DNA from: Sanguinoderma infundibulare
Taxonomy: Eukaryota; Basidiomycota; Agaricomycetes; Polyporales; Polyporaceae
Length of the DNA: 64,000 nt
Direction: 5' to 3'
Assembly (NCBI GenBank): GCA_032821775.1
Contig: JAVLRN010000002.1
Location: forward strand, 2,108,001-2,172,000
Shown: in pieces, positions 35,811 through 48,510 of the stretch
Layout: every line of letters starts with the position of its first letter
Numbering within the stretch: position 1 is the stretch's first letter
The notes under the pieces: model-generated
The model's database searches: none
What the model was told of the DNA's origin: nothing
What the model saw: only the letters and a program-made list of their open reading frames with translations
Position numbers and translations under genes: made by a program

Positions 35811-37997
35811 ATGGAGGATCAACCCATTCTGTACGCGTTGGCCGCCGCTTGCGCGGCGGTATACATCTACCGATGGCGTTGGGACCCGGTGAGTGGTCTA
35901 ATGAGAAGTCGAGTAGAGTGGCAGCTGACATTGACCGCGCCGCGGGGTATCCTTCCCCAGCTCAACTCGATCCCGACAGTCGGCGGGCCCTCTGCGCCGA
36001 TCCTCTCGTACTGGAGCGCGGTGAACTTCATGCTGCATCCGCGGGAATTGCTCACGGAAGGATATCGGAAGGTGCGTGTCCGTGCCGTTCTCGACTCCGA
36101 CCCGCCACCAACGCCTTTGCTCCACGGCTTCGCTGTGGCGTCCGGATAACAGTTCCACGGATCGGCATTCAAGGTCGCGCTCCTCGACCAATGGCTCGTC
36201 GTTGTGAACGGCCCGAAGATAGTAGATGAAGTGAGGAAACGCTCGGACGAGGAGTTGTCGTTCATCGAGGGCGTGGAGGACGTACGTCATCGCGCACGAC
36301 TCGGTGTTGATGTTTCAAGCTCAAGTTCTGCTTGCCTTCGGTTGCGTCAGGTCATCCAAACTCGATACACGCTTGGGCCGGACATATCCCACGACCCGTA
36401 CCACGTCGATATCATCAGGGAGAGGTTGATGCGCACGCTTCCCGCGGTGCTGCCCGACGTTATCGACGAGCTCACCCACGCCGTTCCGGATTACATTCCT
36501 GCAACGGAAGATGGTGATTGCGTCCCTCGCTGCTGCATTATACAGCCGAATGCTGAGTTGATGGTGTCCGGGCAGAATGGACCTCCGTGAACGCCATGAC
36601 GACCATGCTGAATATCGTGGCGCGGGTCAGCAACCGTGTCTTCGTCGGTCTCCCTCTGTGTGAGTGCACCAGAAATTGCCGGCATGTTTGTGCTATTATT
36701 GACATGCGGCGAATACGACGGGCCGCGCGTACAGGTCGCAACCAGAAGTACCTTGACCTCGCGATCGCGTTCACGATCGACGTCATCAAGGACAAGACGA
36801 TCATCAACTTCTTCCCCGACTTCATGAAGAGGTAGGCCATCGCATCGTCCCTGTACCCACGGCATGTGATCTCAACGCATGCATGCGCAGATTCATCGCG
36901 CTGTTGACCACCCATGTGAGCGGGAGCATCAAGCGCGCAATGCCCCACATCAAGCCGCTGGTGGACGAGCGCAAGGCGAAGATCATCGAGAACGGTGTAG
37001 GGGAGGACTGGCCCGGGAAGCCGGTAAGCATCTGCTTGGGGATCTGACGGCCTGCCGGTGTTTATACGTGTTTTGCGACGTAGAACGACATGCTCGAGTG
37101 GATCCTGGAGCAGGCGATCCCTAGGAGAAGCAGCGATCGGTCCATCGCTGAGCGGATTCTCGTGGTTAATTTCGCAGCCATTCATACGTCCTCGCACGTA
37201 GGTTCACATTCCGATGACCTTGCTATATACTCTACCCATGCTAATACGTATGTCCGAACAGAGCATGACACACGCACTCTTTGATCTCGCGGCTGCCCCC
37301 GAGTACCTACAACCTCTGCGGGAAGAGATAGAACCCATCATTGCAGAACATGGGTGGACAAAGGCCGCGATGGGCAAGATGTGGAAGCTCGACAGCTTCC
37401 TGCGCGAGTCTCAGCGCTTCAACGGCATCGGCCTCAGTGCGCACCGCTTCCTTCTCTCGTGAACGCCCTCGGACGTACTCAACGGGGTTTGCGGTACATA
37501 GCTTCGGTGACGCGCAAGGCGATGACGGACGTCACCCTCAGCGACGGCGTAGTCCTCCCGAAGGGCGCCCTCATCTCCGCGGCGACGTACGCCACGCACC
37601 ACGACGACGCGATCTACGAGAACGCGAACGTGTTCGACCCCTTCCGCTTCTCGCGCATGCGCGAAGTCGAGGGCGAGGGCATCAAGTACCAGTTCGTGAA
37701 CACGTCCCTGGAGTACGTCCCGTTCGGCCACGGCAAGCACGCTTGGTACGTCCCTCTCGCCGTTGACCCCCACGCCCGATGGCACCAAGTGGCTCACGTA
37801 GCGGCCGTCATCGTCGCAGTCCCGGCCGCTTCTTCGCCGCGAACGAGCTGAAGGCGATCCTGGCGCACATCGTCGTCAACTACGACCTGAAGCTCGACGG
37901 AGACGGAGGACGGCCGCCAAACCTGTACTTTGCCGCGAATGTCGTGCCGAATCTAAACGGGAAGATTCTGTTCAGGAAGCGCAAGGCGGCGGCTTGA
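35811..37997 (+). CDS. Cytochrome P450 monooxygenase (complete)
   Basis: A multi-exon gene for a microsomal P450, which uses NADPH-P450 reductase electrons to hydroxylate a small organic molecule. The N-terminus has a short membrane anchor (YALAAACAAVYIY) and a Pro-containing hinge (SIPTVGGPSAP). The I-helix region is FAAIHTSSMSMTHALFDLA, lacking the classical AGxDT but like some fungal P450s of secondary metabolism. The K-helix ExxR is ESQR (near 37405) and the PERF-like motif is DPFRF. The haem loop is FGHGKHAC then PGRFF; the haem cysteine codon is split by the last intron (TG at the donor, T after the acceptor near 37831). The substrate is unknown. Its 3' end is duplicated in inverted orientation at 1035-1465, with the same intron. 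Confidence 0.9.
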
Positions 37998-38540
37998 GAG
38001 CACATGTCGATGTACGATAACTGGTCCTTACCGTCGTGGCTCTTGTGTACTGTACGATAACTTAGTAGTCTTCGTCAGTGTGCAGGCTACTTGCGTCCTG
38101 CCTTAGAATCAATCTGTACGCGAGTGGGCGGCCACTGGGCCGTGTCCGGTCCACGCGTCCGGATCAGGCTATCGGGGTTCCGGTAGAAAACTACACCCGG
38201 AGTTGTTTTCGGGACTTGCTTCTTTGAAATCGTAAGTGTCGAGATTAATACAAGCTGATCACAATCGCTGTCGTCAGGTAACTTAACCAAGGCGATGTAT
38301 CATGTGTCGTGAAAACCTGCGTGTGGTCCATAGTATAAACGTCCTCCTGCACATATTGGTCCAAGCCAGATAACGAGCGATGACCTTGACAGTGGTTTGC
38401 GCCGTGACTCGCAGAGGAAGTGGTTCCTGGGTAAATGAAAGGATGAATTTGGATCGATTCACAACATCTGGATCCTAATATTCTAGCGAGACAAGGTAAC
38501 CGGAACTGGGGTGCTGGGACACACCAAGTACTATGCAGAT
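37567..38540 (+). repeat. Right arm of the ~975 bp inverted duplication
   Basis: Partner of 487-1465 in reverse orientation. It covers the last three coding segments of the intact P450 gene plus about 540 bases downstream. Since this copy sits in a complete gene, it is the source and the left arm is the derived copy. No terminal repeats or target duplications were found at its edges. Confidence 0.9.
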
Positions 38541-39024
38541 CATCTGGGATGCTCTCGGACGGCTTAAGTGGGATGGACTCCGGTTTGTCGCAGTCTGTTG
38601 AGGCACTGCTCGCGGAGATGGTCGAGCCGACAATGGTCGTGGAGCAGTCTGACTGTGAAGTGGAAACGTGAGGGGAATCTGTGATGATACATGGGGAAGA
38701 GCTGCATCCGTCCTCAGGTGTAGAGTGCACCTCGGAAGAGGGTGTGTCCGCAGACTCGGTGACCAACGAGAGTGAGATACTGTCGGATGGCTCGAAGGGG
38801 TTGCCGGCTGAATGCAAAGGACTTGCTGTCAGAGTTCTGAAAGAGAGATTGGAAGATGGCATGGTAATGATGATGGAAGGCACTGCGGGAGGGACACTGG
38901 TGGCCTGGTCCTCCGCTTGCTGAGGCGCCTGGAGGCCACGCTCTAGAGAGTCGCAGTGGCACCTCCACAATTCCGCACCAGGGCACTCCATCAGCAAAAG
39001 CGCAACCTGCCTGCAAGGGTACAC
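38245..39024 (-). CDS. Doubtful Ser/Thr-rich open frame
   Basis: An uninterrupted 259-codon minus-strand frame, rich in Ser, Thr and Pro, with acidic patches in its middle. The last 80 codons lie inside the right arm of the inverted duplication. In the left arm the matching stretch is not open over the same range, which argues against strong selection. No family is recognised. It may be a gene of an unrecognised element or a chance frame. Confidence 0.25.
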   Translation of the reverse strand: MYPCRQVALLLMECPGAELWRCHCDSLERGLQAPQQAEDQATSVPPAVPSIIITMPSSNLSFRTLTASPLHSAGNPFEPSDSISLSLVTESADTPSSEVHSTPEDGCSSSPCIITDSPHVSTSQSDCSTTIVGSTISASSASTDCDKPESIPLKPSESIPDDLHSTWCVPAPQFRLPCLARILGSRCCESIQIHPFIYPGTTSSASHGANHCQGHRSLSGLDQYVQEDVYTMDHTQVFTTHDTSPWLSYLTTAIVISLY

Positions 39025-39401
39025 TAAGCACTAGGAGGCTATGCCAGTTTTCACAGGATCCGGAACCACCATGTAGGACTCGGTAGGAAGTTGTCGGATA
39101 CGATGGAATGCTGGAGGGTTCAGCCATATAAGATTAATTATTGTAGACCCCTGTAATTTTGCCCCCGGATGATAGTAATCATTGTAGAGTGCTGGAATAG
39201 ATCATAGTAATTACAACAGATCAATGTAGCTGTGCCGACGGATACAATCAATCACTACAAAGTGATGCAACTTGTCCTCGGTGTGTGGCCAATTATTGCA
39301 GAGCAATACGGCAGGTATAGCCCCGGAGAAATACTTCGCAGATATTCAGTGCAGAAGGACCCGAGCGCACAAGAGACATATTCGAGAGAGACTGAAAGGT
39401 T

Positions 39402-42400
39402 TCATAAGGGTGCGTAGCCCATACTTGCATACATTGTATCTATGCCATCATCGTCATCCTTGGCACCATGATGACCACCGCCTTCAATGCCCAACTCATC
39501 ACCACTGCCCTCATCCGTGTCACTGTCTGAGTCCGAGTCGCTTGTCTCCGGCCCTGATCCAATATCAATGTCTGCACCTTCATATCCATGCTCTGCGGGC
39601 CCACCATCCTCTTCGCCGCCACTCCCTTCATACGCCGGCTCCACACCCTGCTCATCGTCGCTCTCAATCTCATTGTCACTTGTGACTATGACCGAAACTG
39701 GGTGGGAGCGCATCACCTCCAGATCAGGCCTCCGTGCGACAGCCCGGTGAGCATGTCGCTGTGAAGCTTGAGTGTCTTCCCAGGTACTCTGGTGGCCGAC
39801 ACCACCACCAAGGTACCGCATGTACATGTCTCGATCGATCCAGCTATTCAGTCCTAGTAGTTAGCATATGCAGATTAGTAGATGAATGAACACGTACATG
39901 CAGGCGTGATAGAAAGACCAGTCGTCAGTTGATCCATCACGCCGAGCCAGCGCTGATGGGCCAAGGAGGTCCTCTGTAATGCCATGTGCGAATGCGGGGA
40001 TGATGTACGACGCACGGACAATGTTGTACGGATCAATAAATCCGAATGCCATCGAGTCCGGATCATCTGCATCCAGGAACCAAAGATGAGGTAGACGACG
40101 ATAGGCGAAACCCGCATCATAGCTAGTATCATGTTCGAACCAGCAGAGCCAAAGGAAATCAATATCTTGCCATTTCTGCATTGAGCGTGTTGCGCAGGGT
40201 CCCACGTACCAGACTCTGGCATGGAAAATGTCCAGCACACGGGCATACCAGAATGGCTCATCTTCCGAGGCATTGTTGGACAAGACGATGATGTCAGGAT
40301 GGGTCCAGGGGTTGATTGAGTCTTGCTCACGTCACATATCATATGTGGTATAGTTGATGCGGAGGACCTTGTGCCGGTAAAGGCGGTCATCGTAAATCTG
40401 AAGGCCGTCTTCTTCCTCCTTGGTGAAGGGCTCATCATCTTGATCCTGATGTCCAAATAGCCGTTCAAGGAGATGCCGCCAAAGGAGCGACCTGAATTTC
40501 TGCAAAAAAGGTTAGTCATATTACATCTCACCACGGCCTGGTTTCCCCGCAATGTTCGGAAGAGGCGATGAGGATGGCTTCCCTGCGTTGGGCCCGGTGC
40601 ACACGAGCAACGAGGGAGGACCGTCTCCTGGCAGGGCTCCATAAGCCTATCTCGAAAAATATGATGATCGTGAGGGAGCTTCCATTCGAGCACACTGCTG
40701 TCATCAGAGGGCAGATCCTGAAGCATTCATGGCACAGTGGGGACAACGATGGGGACCGTGGACAGAGTGCGCCTCTGACCATGCCGAAGACCATTACGTT
40801 GGCATTGGACAAAGGGGAGGGGCGAGGGAAGCATGTAGAGAAATCGCCAGCATATCACATCGACGTACCTTGATCGCAGCATCAGCACGATTCTGATGGA
40901 GCCATTGCGACAGGATGATGGATGAGCGCTGGGATTTTGAAATGCTGTATCGAGCAACAGGCGAAGACGGTGCAGGCGAGTCCTCAGAGTCTGGCTTAGC
41001 CCATGCATGAGCCTCCGCTCGTGCCCGCTTGGCATCAGCTTTCTGCCGCCATGCTTCAGACAGGGGTGTGAACGTATTGCATTGCCGGATTGCACGAAGG
41101 AGAGTGCACTTGTGCTGCTTGCGCGTGATCTGCATCGCGTACCCAATTTTGTTCATACGGTGGTAAAACTGCTTGACATGCTGATGCTCTAGTTCGCACT
41201 GACCAGGAATAGGTTTAGTAAGACAGTCCGGTGATGACGCAGATTAACTCACCACTTGTGTCATGAAATTGTCTGTTGGACTGAAGCGTGAGATCCAATT
41301 GGGATAATCGCTTAGACTGTGGAACTTGAATGTATTCAGAACGTTGTACTTTACACATTTTGCGGTGGGTTTGTCGGAGTTCTCGCCAGCAGGTTGCTTG
41401 GACTTCAATTGTGTTCGTGCCTCTGTTTCGGCAGGGAGCTCGTAGGTCATAGATCGTACACATGTGGTTGTGGCAAAGCGACAAACGGCCTCGTACATGG
41501 TCTTGGTGGCCGCTCAAAATATGTCAATGGTGATGTCAGTTTGCAAGCGGAGTTTGGCGAGGGCATGCCAGTTTGCTAGTTCGAAAAGGAGGTCGGCCAC
41601 GGTCTGATCGTCGTCCAGGGGGAGAAGGCCTTCAAAAGCCAGCATAATTGTCTGTATAGACAATTAACTCAGTTAGTAAACCCATCGAGAGATAGAACGC
41701 TGGTTTCCGGTCACCCGGACGAAACACATTGCGAAGCCCCTGGTTGGTGCCTAGTGGGATCAAAGGCTCGACCGAGCCATTGATCCCACTATGCACCTCA
41801 TCGACGTCCTCAAATCGTTCTCACCGCTCTCGGGTTCATCACTGCGTGCACCTTCTGGGCAGGATCACTTCTTCTTGAGACAGTCAGATTCATGGCTGCC
41901 GCGGGGGAGCGTCACATGTTGCAGTGCGCCCTGGGTGATATTCACGCCCGTGCAATCCTCGAACTACACTGCACGGTCCGTGCACCTTGTGATGACCTTC
42001 TTCCAGAACTGCAGTACATGCACGTTCAGGCACATGGTCCACATCTGGTGGCTCTCTGAGCTCAGGTTGCACACAAAGTGCAGATTTGAAAACATGTCGC
42101 GCCTTAGGAGGGAAGAGATCTGCTCAAAGAGCAGAACATATGGCGTGTCCGTCTCTGCACCCATATCGAGGGAGTCGTATGATGCAGCCATACCTGAAGG
42201 AATGCCTCGTAATCATGGGCGGCCAGCTTCTTGCGTGATGTGATGTCATACCAAAACTTCCATATCCTTGCTTGTCCGAACGTTGGCATCTGGCGCATGC
42301 TGTGAACAAACACATCAGCACATGAGTTAGGAACTGGAGGGTCCTGATAAACGAACCAGCTATTGAATATCTCGAGCGCATCATCACCTTGAGCCGCAAG

Positions 42401-44897
42401 GAGATGCATCAGGTGTGCGAATGTCCCTTTCCAGATGCCGAGCTCAAACTCGTGCATCAGGTCCGGGGCGAACAGCTGGTAACTATTGAAATCCGAGTCT
42501 CTGTTTGCAAAGCAAGTTGAAAACGCGTTCTGCCATCACATGGTTAGCAAACCATCATGTCGAGAGGCAGGAAACATACCCGTATTGGGTTGAGTGAACG
42601 TGCCTCTAGCAGATCCTTTATGCGCTTGGCCATCACCTGGTGCCCCTGAAACATCCAGCGATGTGCACGCGTGATACTGGAATGCAATGTGGTGTTGTCT
42701 GCCCATGTCTTTGCGCGACGGCAGTCATCTGCTGGCGTCCCGGCCTCACAAACCTCTTCTTTCATTGTCAGACAACGTGGGCACAAGCAATGAGCTAATG
42801 GTTTCAGCCCGGTGGCGAGCATTCTAAAATATATGTTATTGGGACACTAACGCACACGAGAAAAAAATAAGAGCCATAGATGTACTTCTCGGGGTAATCT
42901 GCACTGTATGTAAAGAACCTGGGGAACATGCGGCGCACCACGCTGTCGCCACAGGTGCGCTTGATGCTGTGCTCGTAAATTTCCATAAACCGGTCATCAA
43001 GTAGCAGCAGCCATATTTGTTGGAACAATTCACATCGGCAGAACGTTAGAATGTCGTCGTGAGGAGCATGCCCATATGCCTCCATGTATGTGTCCGTGAT
43101 AGCATCAGGTAACTGGATAACAAATCTGTAAGGTGGGTAGAAGATGCACAATTGAAAGAAACTTTACATGGGTAATGTATGCTAAATGATGCACTGCAAA
43201 CTCCGTAGGATGCCCTCGAATATACTTGGAAAGGTTGCCGAAGTAGAGGTAGATGGGCCACATGTACACCGCACCAAAGCTGGATAGGTGCGTGGCGTCG
43301 GACCAGAGCAGCAGGGGAATGACAATGTACTCGATGTCATCATCATCACCATTGACGTGCAGTTTGCTGCATATTTTCGCATCCTCCTCGAGCATGGCAT
43401 CAGTGTTGAAGCAGTCAGTGTAGACTCGGATTGGCATAGATCACGCATGAGGGGAGGCAGACGTTGAGGGTTTGCTGCAGCAGCGTCAGCATGGTGGTTC
43501 TGCAAACACGGGCACGAGAAAAGACAAAGAGCAGAGAAATGCAGAAATGACTGCTCAAGATGAAGGGGAAAGAACTGGGACCATGCAAGTAAGCGTGCCC
43601 CATACAACATCAACGACGAGAAAATGGACGCACCTGTTACTCCCCACTGATGGCTGGGTGTTGGATTCTGAGGGAGGCGATGAGGATGAGCGTGGCGTAT
43701 CAGGGCACTCCGAGCCCAGGGGAGCCCAGTACATCTCGTGGGGCACCCAGTGGTATTTGCGAGCGAAGGATGAGTCAGCATCTTGCATGACAGCCTCGAT
43801 GAGGTCATGAAGACACCTATGGATGATGCCGGGGACCTCGAAGGTTGACGTGGTAGCCTCAGAGGCAGCGGGATCAACTTTCGGAGGCAGAAGGGGAATT
43901 GTGATGCAGCTCTCATACCACCCATCATCCTCCAAGAAGACTCCACCTAGCCATCTGACCCACTCTTCGAGCATGCGGTCTCCCTTCCTCGCACTGAAGC
44001 CGTCCAGGTCACTGACTTTGAAATCGTTAGAGCGAAGGATGTGAAGGAGGTCGTCAAAAGCGTCGTGGGATTTGACTTCAGTGCGATCATAGAAATAATT
44101 GTAGAGGTGAAACTGAGATGCGTTGTCAAAAGGGCTGTAGTCAGGGCCCTCAGCATGGTCTACGCTGTTGGCCACGGTGCTCGAGAGCCATTAGATTGTT
44201 TTTTTTTCTGTTTGCTTTGTCACATTGGAGCCTTGAAGGCCGGGGGCATCGCAGACCTCCTCAAGAACACTGTCGTCATCCGGGAGTTTTTGAGGATCAC
44301 GGAAGTAGTGGCGGAAAATGCCAAAGCCATCATGCGCTGACTCAAACTTGAGGGACGCAGCGACTGAGGGCATAGGCGATGATTCTGGAGATGGGACAGG
44401 TGGTGGAGAGAGAGGGATGATAGCAGCATACTGAGATGGCAATATGTCACGGCTTGATGGGACATAGTCATTGAGAAGTCGAGGAATATGGACACATCGA
44501 CCAGAACAAGTCGACATTGCGGGGGGACTCGGAGGTGCCGGAGGGGGAGACGGCGCCAGTATGTGGTCAGGCAGGACCTGGGATGCATGGGTCAGAATAC
44601 ATTAATGAAGTCAAAAGAGTGGGGGCGTACCTCTGTGCCCTCCTGCACTACGCCCTGCTCAACATTCTCCTGCCCTCCATTGTCCTCAATATCCTCCCAT
44701 ATACCATCATCCTCCGTCTCCTGCAGTGCCATTCGTGCGCGTTTGTGAGTGGTGGCGATCGTCTCGAGCTCCGCCTGATGTTTCCGAATGCTTGATATGC
44801 GGTGCGGGCAGTGCTTCTCATGTATCCTGAGGCTGATTGCATTGGCGTAGCTCTTGCGGCAGCCACTGTTAGAGCAACTGTATGTGTTTGATAACAT
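39402..44897 (-). pseudogene. Plavaka-family transposase (broken)
   Basis: About ten minus-strand exons resemble the Plavaka transposases of Agaricomycetes. Starting at 44897, the protein opens with a C2H2-like zinc finger (CSNSGCRKSYANAISLRIHEKH). A long acidic/Pro-rich segment follows, then the RNase-H-fold core seen as PIRVYTDCFNTDAM, VIPLLLWSDATHLSSFG and WPIYLYFGNLSKYIRG. A cysteine-rich insert (CLCPRCLTMKEE) and HEFELGIWKGTFAHLMHLL come next, then MRQMPTFGQARIWKF. The C-terminal region shows FWYARVLDIFHARVWYVG, DFLWLCWFE, FGFIDPYNIVRASYIIPAF and YMRYLGGGVGH. At 40332-40334 a TGA stands where relatives have arginine (TYDM-stop-REQDSINP), a likely CGA-to-TGA change. A second in-frame TGA lies at 41514-41516. 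It is therefore inactive, though otherwise nearly full length. Confidence 0.88.
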
Positions 44898-45292
44898 CGA
44901 GGGACGCAGAGCTTGTCACCTAGCTGAGATCGCACCAAACAAAGGTTGTTCGACTTGACTGGCCAGGATGAAGTTTGCAGAGGGTATTGGAGTAGCAGCA
45001 CGAGTTGAGGTTCCAGGAGTGTTGGTGGCAAGTTGTCAAAGGACTGAGTAATAACTCGAGTCGCGTCGGAGAACAAAGAGCTAAGTGGAGGAAGGAAGAT
45101 GAGAATGGTTATCGGGTCCAATCAACATGGTCACATGACTATGCTGGCCCCAAATGCGTCGAAGCATCTGATTCTCTCTCTCCCCAATGTCATGCACCCC
45201 CAGTGACTTCCCCATAAAATGACCCACATCCCCATCGATTTCAGAGTCACATCTTGACCTCTTACATCCTCGATCTCGCATTCCCGTCCAAC
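44898..45292. promoter_or_regulatory. Divergent promoter region between the two transposon genes
   Basis: The 395 bases separate the start of the transposase (44897, minus) from the start of the DUF6698-like gene (45293, plus). A CATAAAATGACC stretch near 45212 might serve as a weak TATA-like element for the rightward gene. No other site is recognised; the role rests on position alone. Confidence 0.45.
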
Positions 45293-46733
45293 ATGTCCTC
45301 CAGGAATGGCCTGACTCAGACACGGGGTCGCGTGGCGGCTTGCGCCAACCTGTCGAGGCCCGCAAAACCCCTAGCCTTGAACTCCCAACCCGCCTCCAAG
45401 AAGGCAGCACCAACCCCTGTCAAGAAAACACCGAACGCGACCAAAAAAATGCCCACTGCACCCAAGAAAGCACTGACAATGATGAAGAAAACGGCTGCCT
45501 CCACCGGCGAGCTGAAGACTGCGTCCGAGAAGTCTGCTGCAAGTCACAGTAAGCCCTTAATTATCCTGCCTGTGGACTCTAGCGACGAAGGGGAGGTGGA
45601 TGAGAATGCCTCAAGTGTTGTGGGACATGGTGAGGGCAGGGCAGAGGATAGGCAGGACGAGGGAGAGGGAGAGGCTGAGTGCAGCTGTGGCGAAGACGAG
45701 GGAAAGGACGAGCAAGCGTCGATCCAGCTGCTTCGGAGGCTGGATTACAAAGCCAGGTGAGTCCTCCAATGCCAGCTACTGAATACATGGCTGTATGCAC
45801 GCATATAGTGAGGCTACCCGGGTGATCCTCAGGATCGAGAAGGTATATCAGGGTGCACGCATTCTTGGCTGCCATTTGACCGAGTTCTGCAATGTATCTC
45901 GTGTCCTCGCCGACAGCGCCATGTTTATGGACATACCCTGCACGCTGTGGTTTTCTGAGTCAGTAATACCTGCATACATTCCTCTCTTGTCTATTTGATG
46001 CAAGCATTTCACAGGACCTCAGACGAGTTCGCCGATGACAACATCAGCGAGATCCTCTGGCCCAAAGTTGTCAAGTGGATGCCCACCATCAGGAAACACC
46101 TGCAGGTCATCGCCAAAGATGCGGACCTTCTCAGTCACGTTAGCAGCTACGTAAGTCCCCCACTCCATTGTGGTTTTATTCAGCTGCATTCTCCCTGCAG
46201 ATACTTGTAGTTACAAAGAAGACACGAAGCAATGATCTCGTACGACTGAAGCAGCCAATTATCAAGTTCCTCGAAATCCTGGACCCCGACAGCAGGCTCG
46301 GGGACAAGACCCGTCGCGGCTTTTTCAACACCGGAACCGGTCGACAACTCGTCCCTTTTTCACAGGTCGAAGCCTTTCAGGCTAACCCCTCAGTGTGCAT
46401 GATTCATTCGAATACCTGGGTTTCATCATGTCGTTCACGTGGAGCTAGCAGCTGTGCATTGTTATGGACTTGCTTTCGCTCAATGATGACGTGCTCTTCT
46501 GCATTTTCTCCCATCTTGACAGTCAGCATGCTCTTCATGTCTCTCAAGGTGCTCCCTCGCTGCATCGTGCGATGCACTGCGCGAAGTCATCTGCACGCAA
46601 CCGCTCCTCCTTCCCATCCTCATGCCTGTAACCCTGGGCGAGCATCTCACTGCCCATGGCGTGCATCGCCTGAGCTCAACTGACTCTCAGCGAATAGGTG
46701 GTGCGTGGTGGCGCAAAAAAACAAGATCTACAT

Positions 46734-47147
46734 TAAGGCTGGACATAGGTCGACCTGCAGATTTTGGTCCTCGATCTTGTAGCCCCGTTTCTGAGCTTTC
46801 CAATGATACTAAAACCATGTGAAATGGATAGAAACTGAGGGAGATATGAGGAAAACAATCTGGCAAAGTTTAAAGCACAATCAATCAAAACTGTGACCTA
46901 GAGGGTGACAACAATGTCACAGGTCACCTTTGATTCGAAATCTGTGAATCAAAGTGACCTGTGACATTGTTGTCACCCTCTAGGTCACAGTTTTGATTGA
47001 TTGTGCTTTAAACTTTGCCAGATTGTTTTCCTCATATCTCCCTCAGTTTCTATCCATTTCACATGGTTTTAGTATCATTGGAAAGCTCAGAAACGGGGCT
47101 ACAAGATCGAGGACCAAAATCTGCAGGTCGACCTATGTCCAGCCTTA
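46734..47147. mobile_element. hAT-type MITE 1: 414 bp near-perfect palindrome
   Basis: The element begins TAAGGCTGGACATAGGTC and ends with its reverse complement. Its two arms (46734-46936 and 46946-47147, about 203 bases each) are complementary nearly base for base around a 9-base loop. It is flanked by the 8-base duplicate ATCTACAT (46726-46733 and 47148-47155). Eight-base target duplications are characteristic of the hAT superfamily. It carries no gene. It sits in an exon of the DUF6698-like gene. The near-absence of differences between arms suggests a young insertion or gene-conversion between arms. Confidence 0.9.
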
Positions 47148-47785
47148 ATCTACATGCTATCGGAAGACTAGTTCCTCATGTGTTACAATGAGAGGAGCCG
47201 TGACCCACAGGACATCAGAGCAGGCTTTTTGTGGAACAAACCCGCAGTTAGGGTGTGTCCTCGTGTTTGTGCGCCTGAAATATGTTGCTGATTGTCGCCT
47301 TGGCAGTGTTATCAGTTTATCTTCTGCGGCAAAGGCGCTGCATATGAGGAGTATTACCAGATGGCTACCCGAGGTAAACCGTCGATTGCGACAAAGGCCC
47401 AGCTTGAGCAGGTTATGCTTGGAAGCGTAATCTACATCTTTCTATTGGTAAGTCATTTCTGTCCACAGTTCTCGAGCTAACTGTTTGTTAGATGCGCAAC
47501 CTTGTCTGCTCTCAGGCTGGATGGGCGGCGGCCGACAGTCAATATTGACACGGCAGGGAGTTCACACGAAGTGTATTCGAGGCCGCATTTGAGTCGCCGA
47601 CATGGGCGAAGGAGCTCCTCGCCTGGTGGACATGGTAAGTAAATTCCCAGATTCATAGTCCAGTTCGACTTACAACTATCTCGACGACCAGTGTCGTCTT
47701 CAGAAATGGAGATGCGGAGCCGGTTGAGCTCCAGGTCCTGCGAGGGAACACCGCGCTGGTCCTCTTTAAAAAGATCAGCGAGCGC

Positions 47786-48202
47786 TAAGGCTGAGCATAG
47801 GTCCAGGTTATGTCACAGGTAACCTATACCTGACCTGCAGAATTGCCTATAGGTTAATAACTTGTAGGTTCAGATACCTACATTATGAATCAGCTGCAAA
47901 TCTGAATCAGCCATTTTATAAGATATCACAGGTTAGGTTTTAGATCACCTGCAAAGTGATCTGTATTTTTGTTTATCTATAAATATTTATTAGGCTCTTT
48001 AACATCTTTTTTCACTATTTCTAGTCTGTTTGAAACTATTTGGTAAAATCAATAATGTTACCTATGATTTATAGGTCTTTGATTTGTAAGTTTAGGTTAA
48101 AAATTGACTTGATTCATACAGTTCCCAATCAAAGTCTCAAAAGCTGACAAACTCTCAGGTTCAGATCTAAATCAACTATAGGTTAACCTATGCTCAGCCT
48201 TA
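47786..48202. mobile_element. hAT-type MITE 2
   Basis: A 417-base AT-rich element with 16-base terminal inverted repeats (TAAGGCTGAGCATAGG and complement), clearly related to those of MITE 1. It is flanked by imperfect 8-base duplicates GCGAGCGC (47778-47785) and GCAAGCAC (48203-48210), 6 of 8 identical. Unlike MITE 1 the interior is not a palindrome. Its first three bases, TAA, make a stop codon in the host frame immediately after the insertion point. Decayed duplicates suggest it is older than MITE 1. Confidence 0.85.
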
Positions 48203-48414
48203 GCAAGCACGCCATCGCATGCGAGGCGGCTGCACGCACGCACGTGCTGAAGAAGCCTGCTCGCCCCTCAAATGACGCGCGTGGCATGGACGATGATGGC
48301 AACTGCACCAGTGATGGTGCAACCAAGAGCGGCGACGGCCAGAACAACAACAGCGAGGACAGCGAGGATGACAATGGTGGTGAGGCCAAACATGGCTCAG
48401 AATGCGCAGACGAC

Positions 48415-48510
48415 AATGGCGAGGACAGTGCAAACCCCAATGGCGAGGATAGCGCAAACCCCAACGGCGAGGATGGCGTGAACCCCAACAGCGAGGACAG
48501 CGTGAACACG
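48415..48510 (+). repeat. Coding minisatellite, 24 bp x 4
   Basis: Four tandem 24-base units encode variants of NGEDSANP near the C-terminus of the DUF6698-like protein. The units diverge at synonymous and non-synonymous positions. Copy number probably varies among relatives. Confidence 0.8.
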
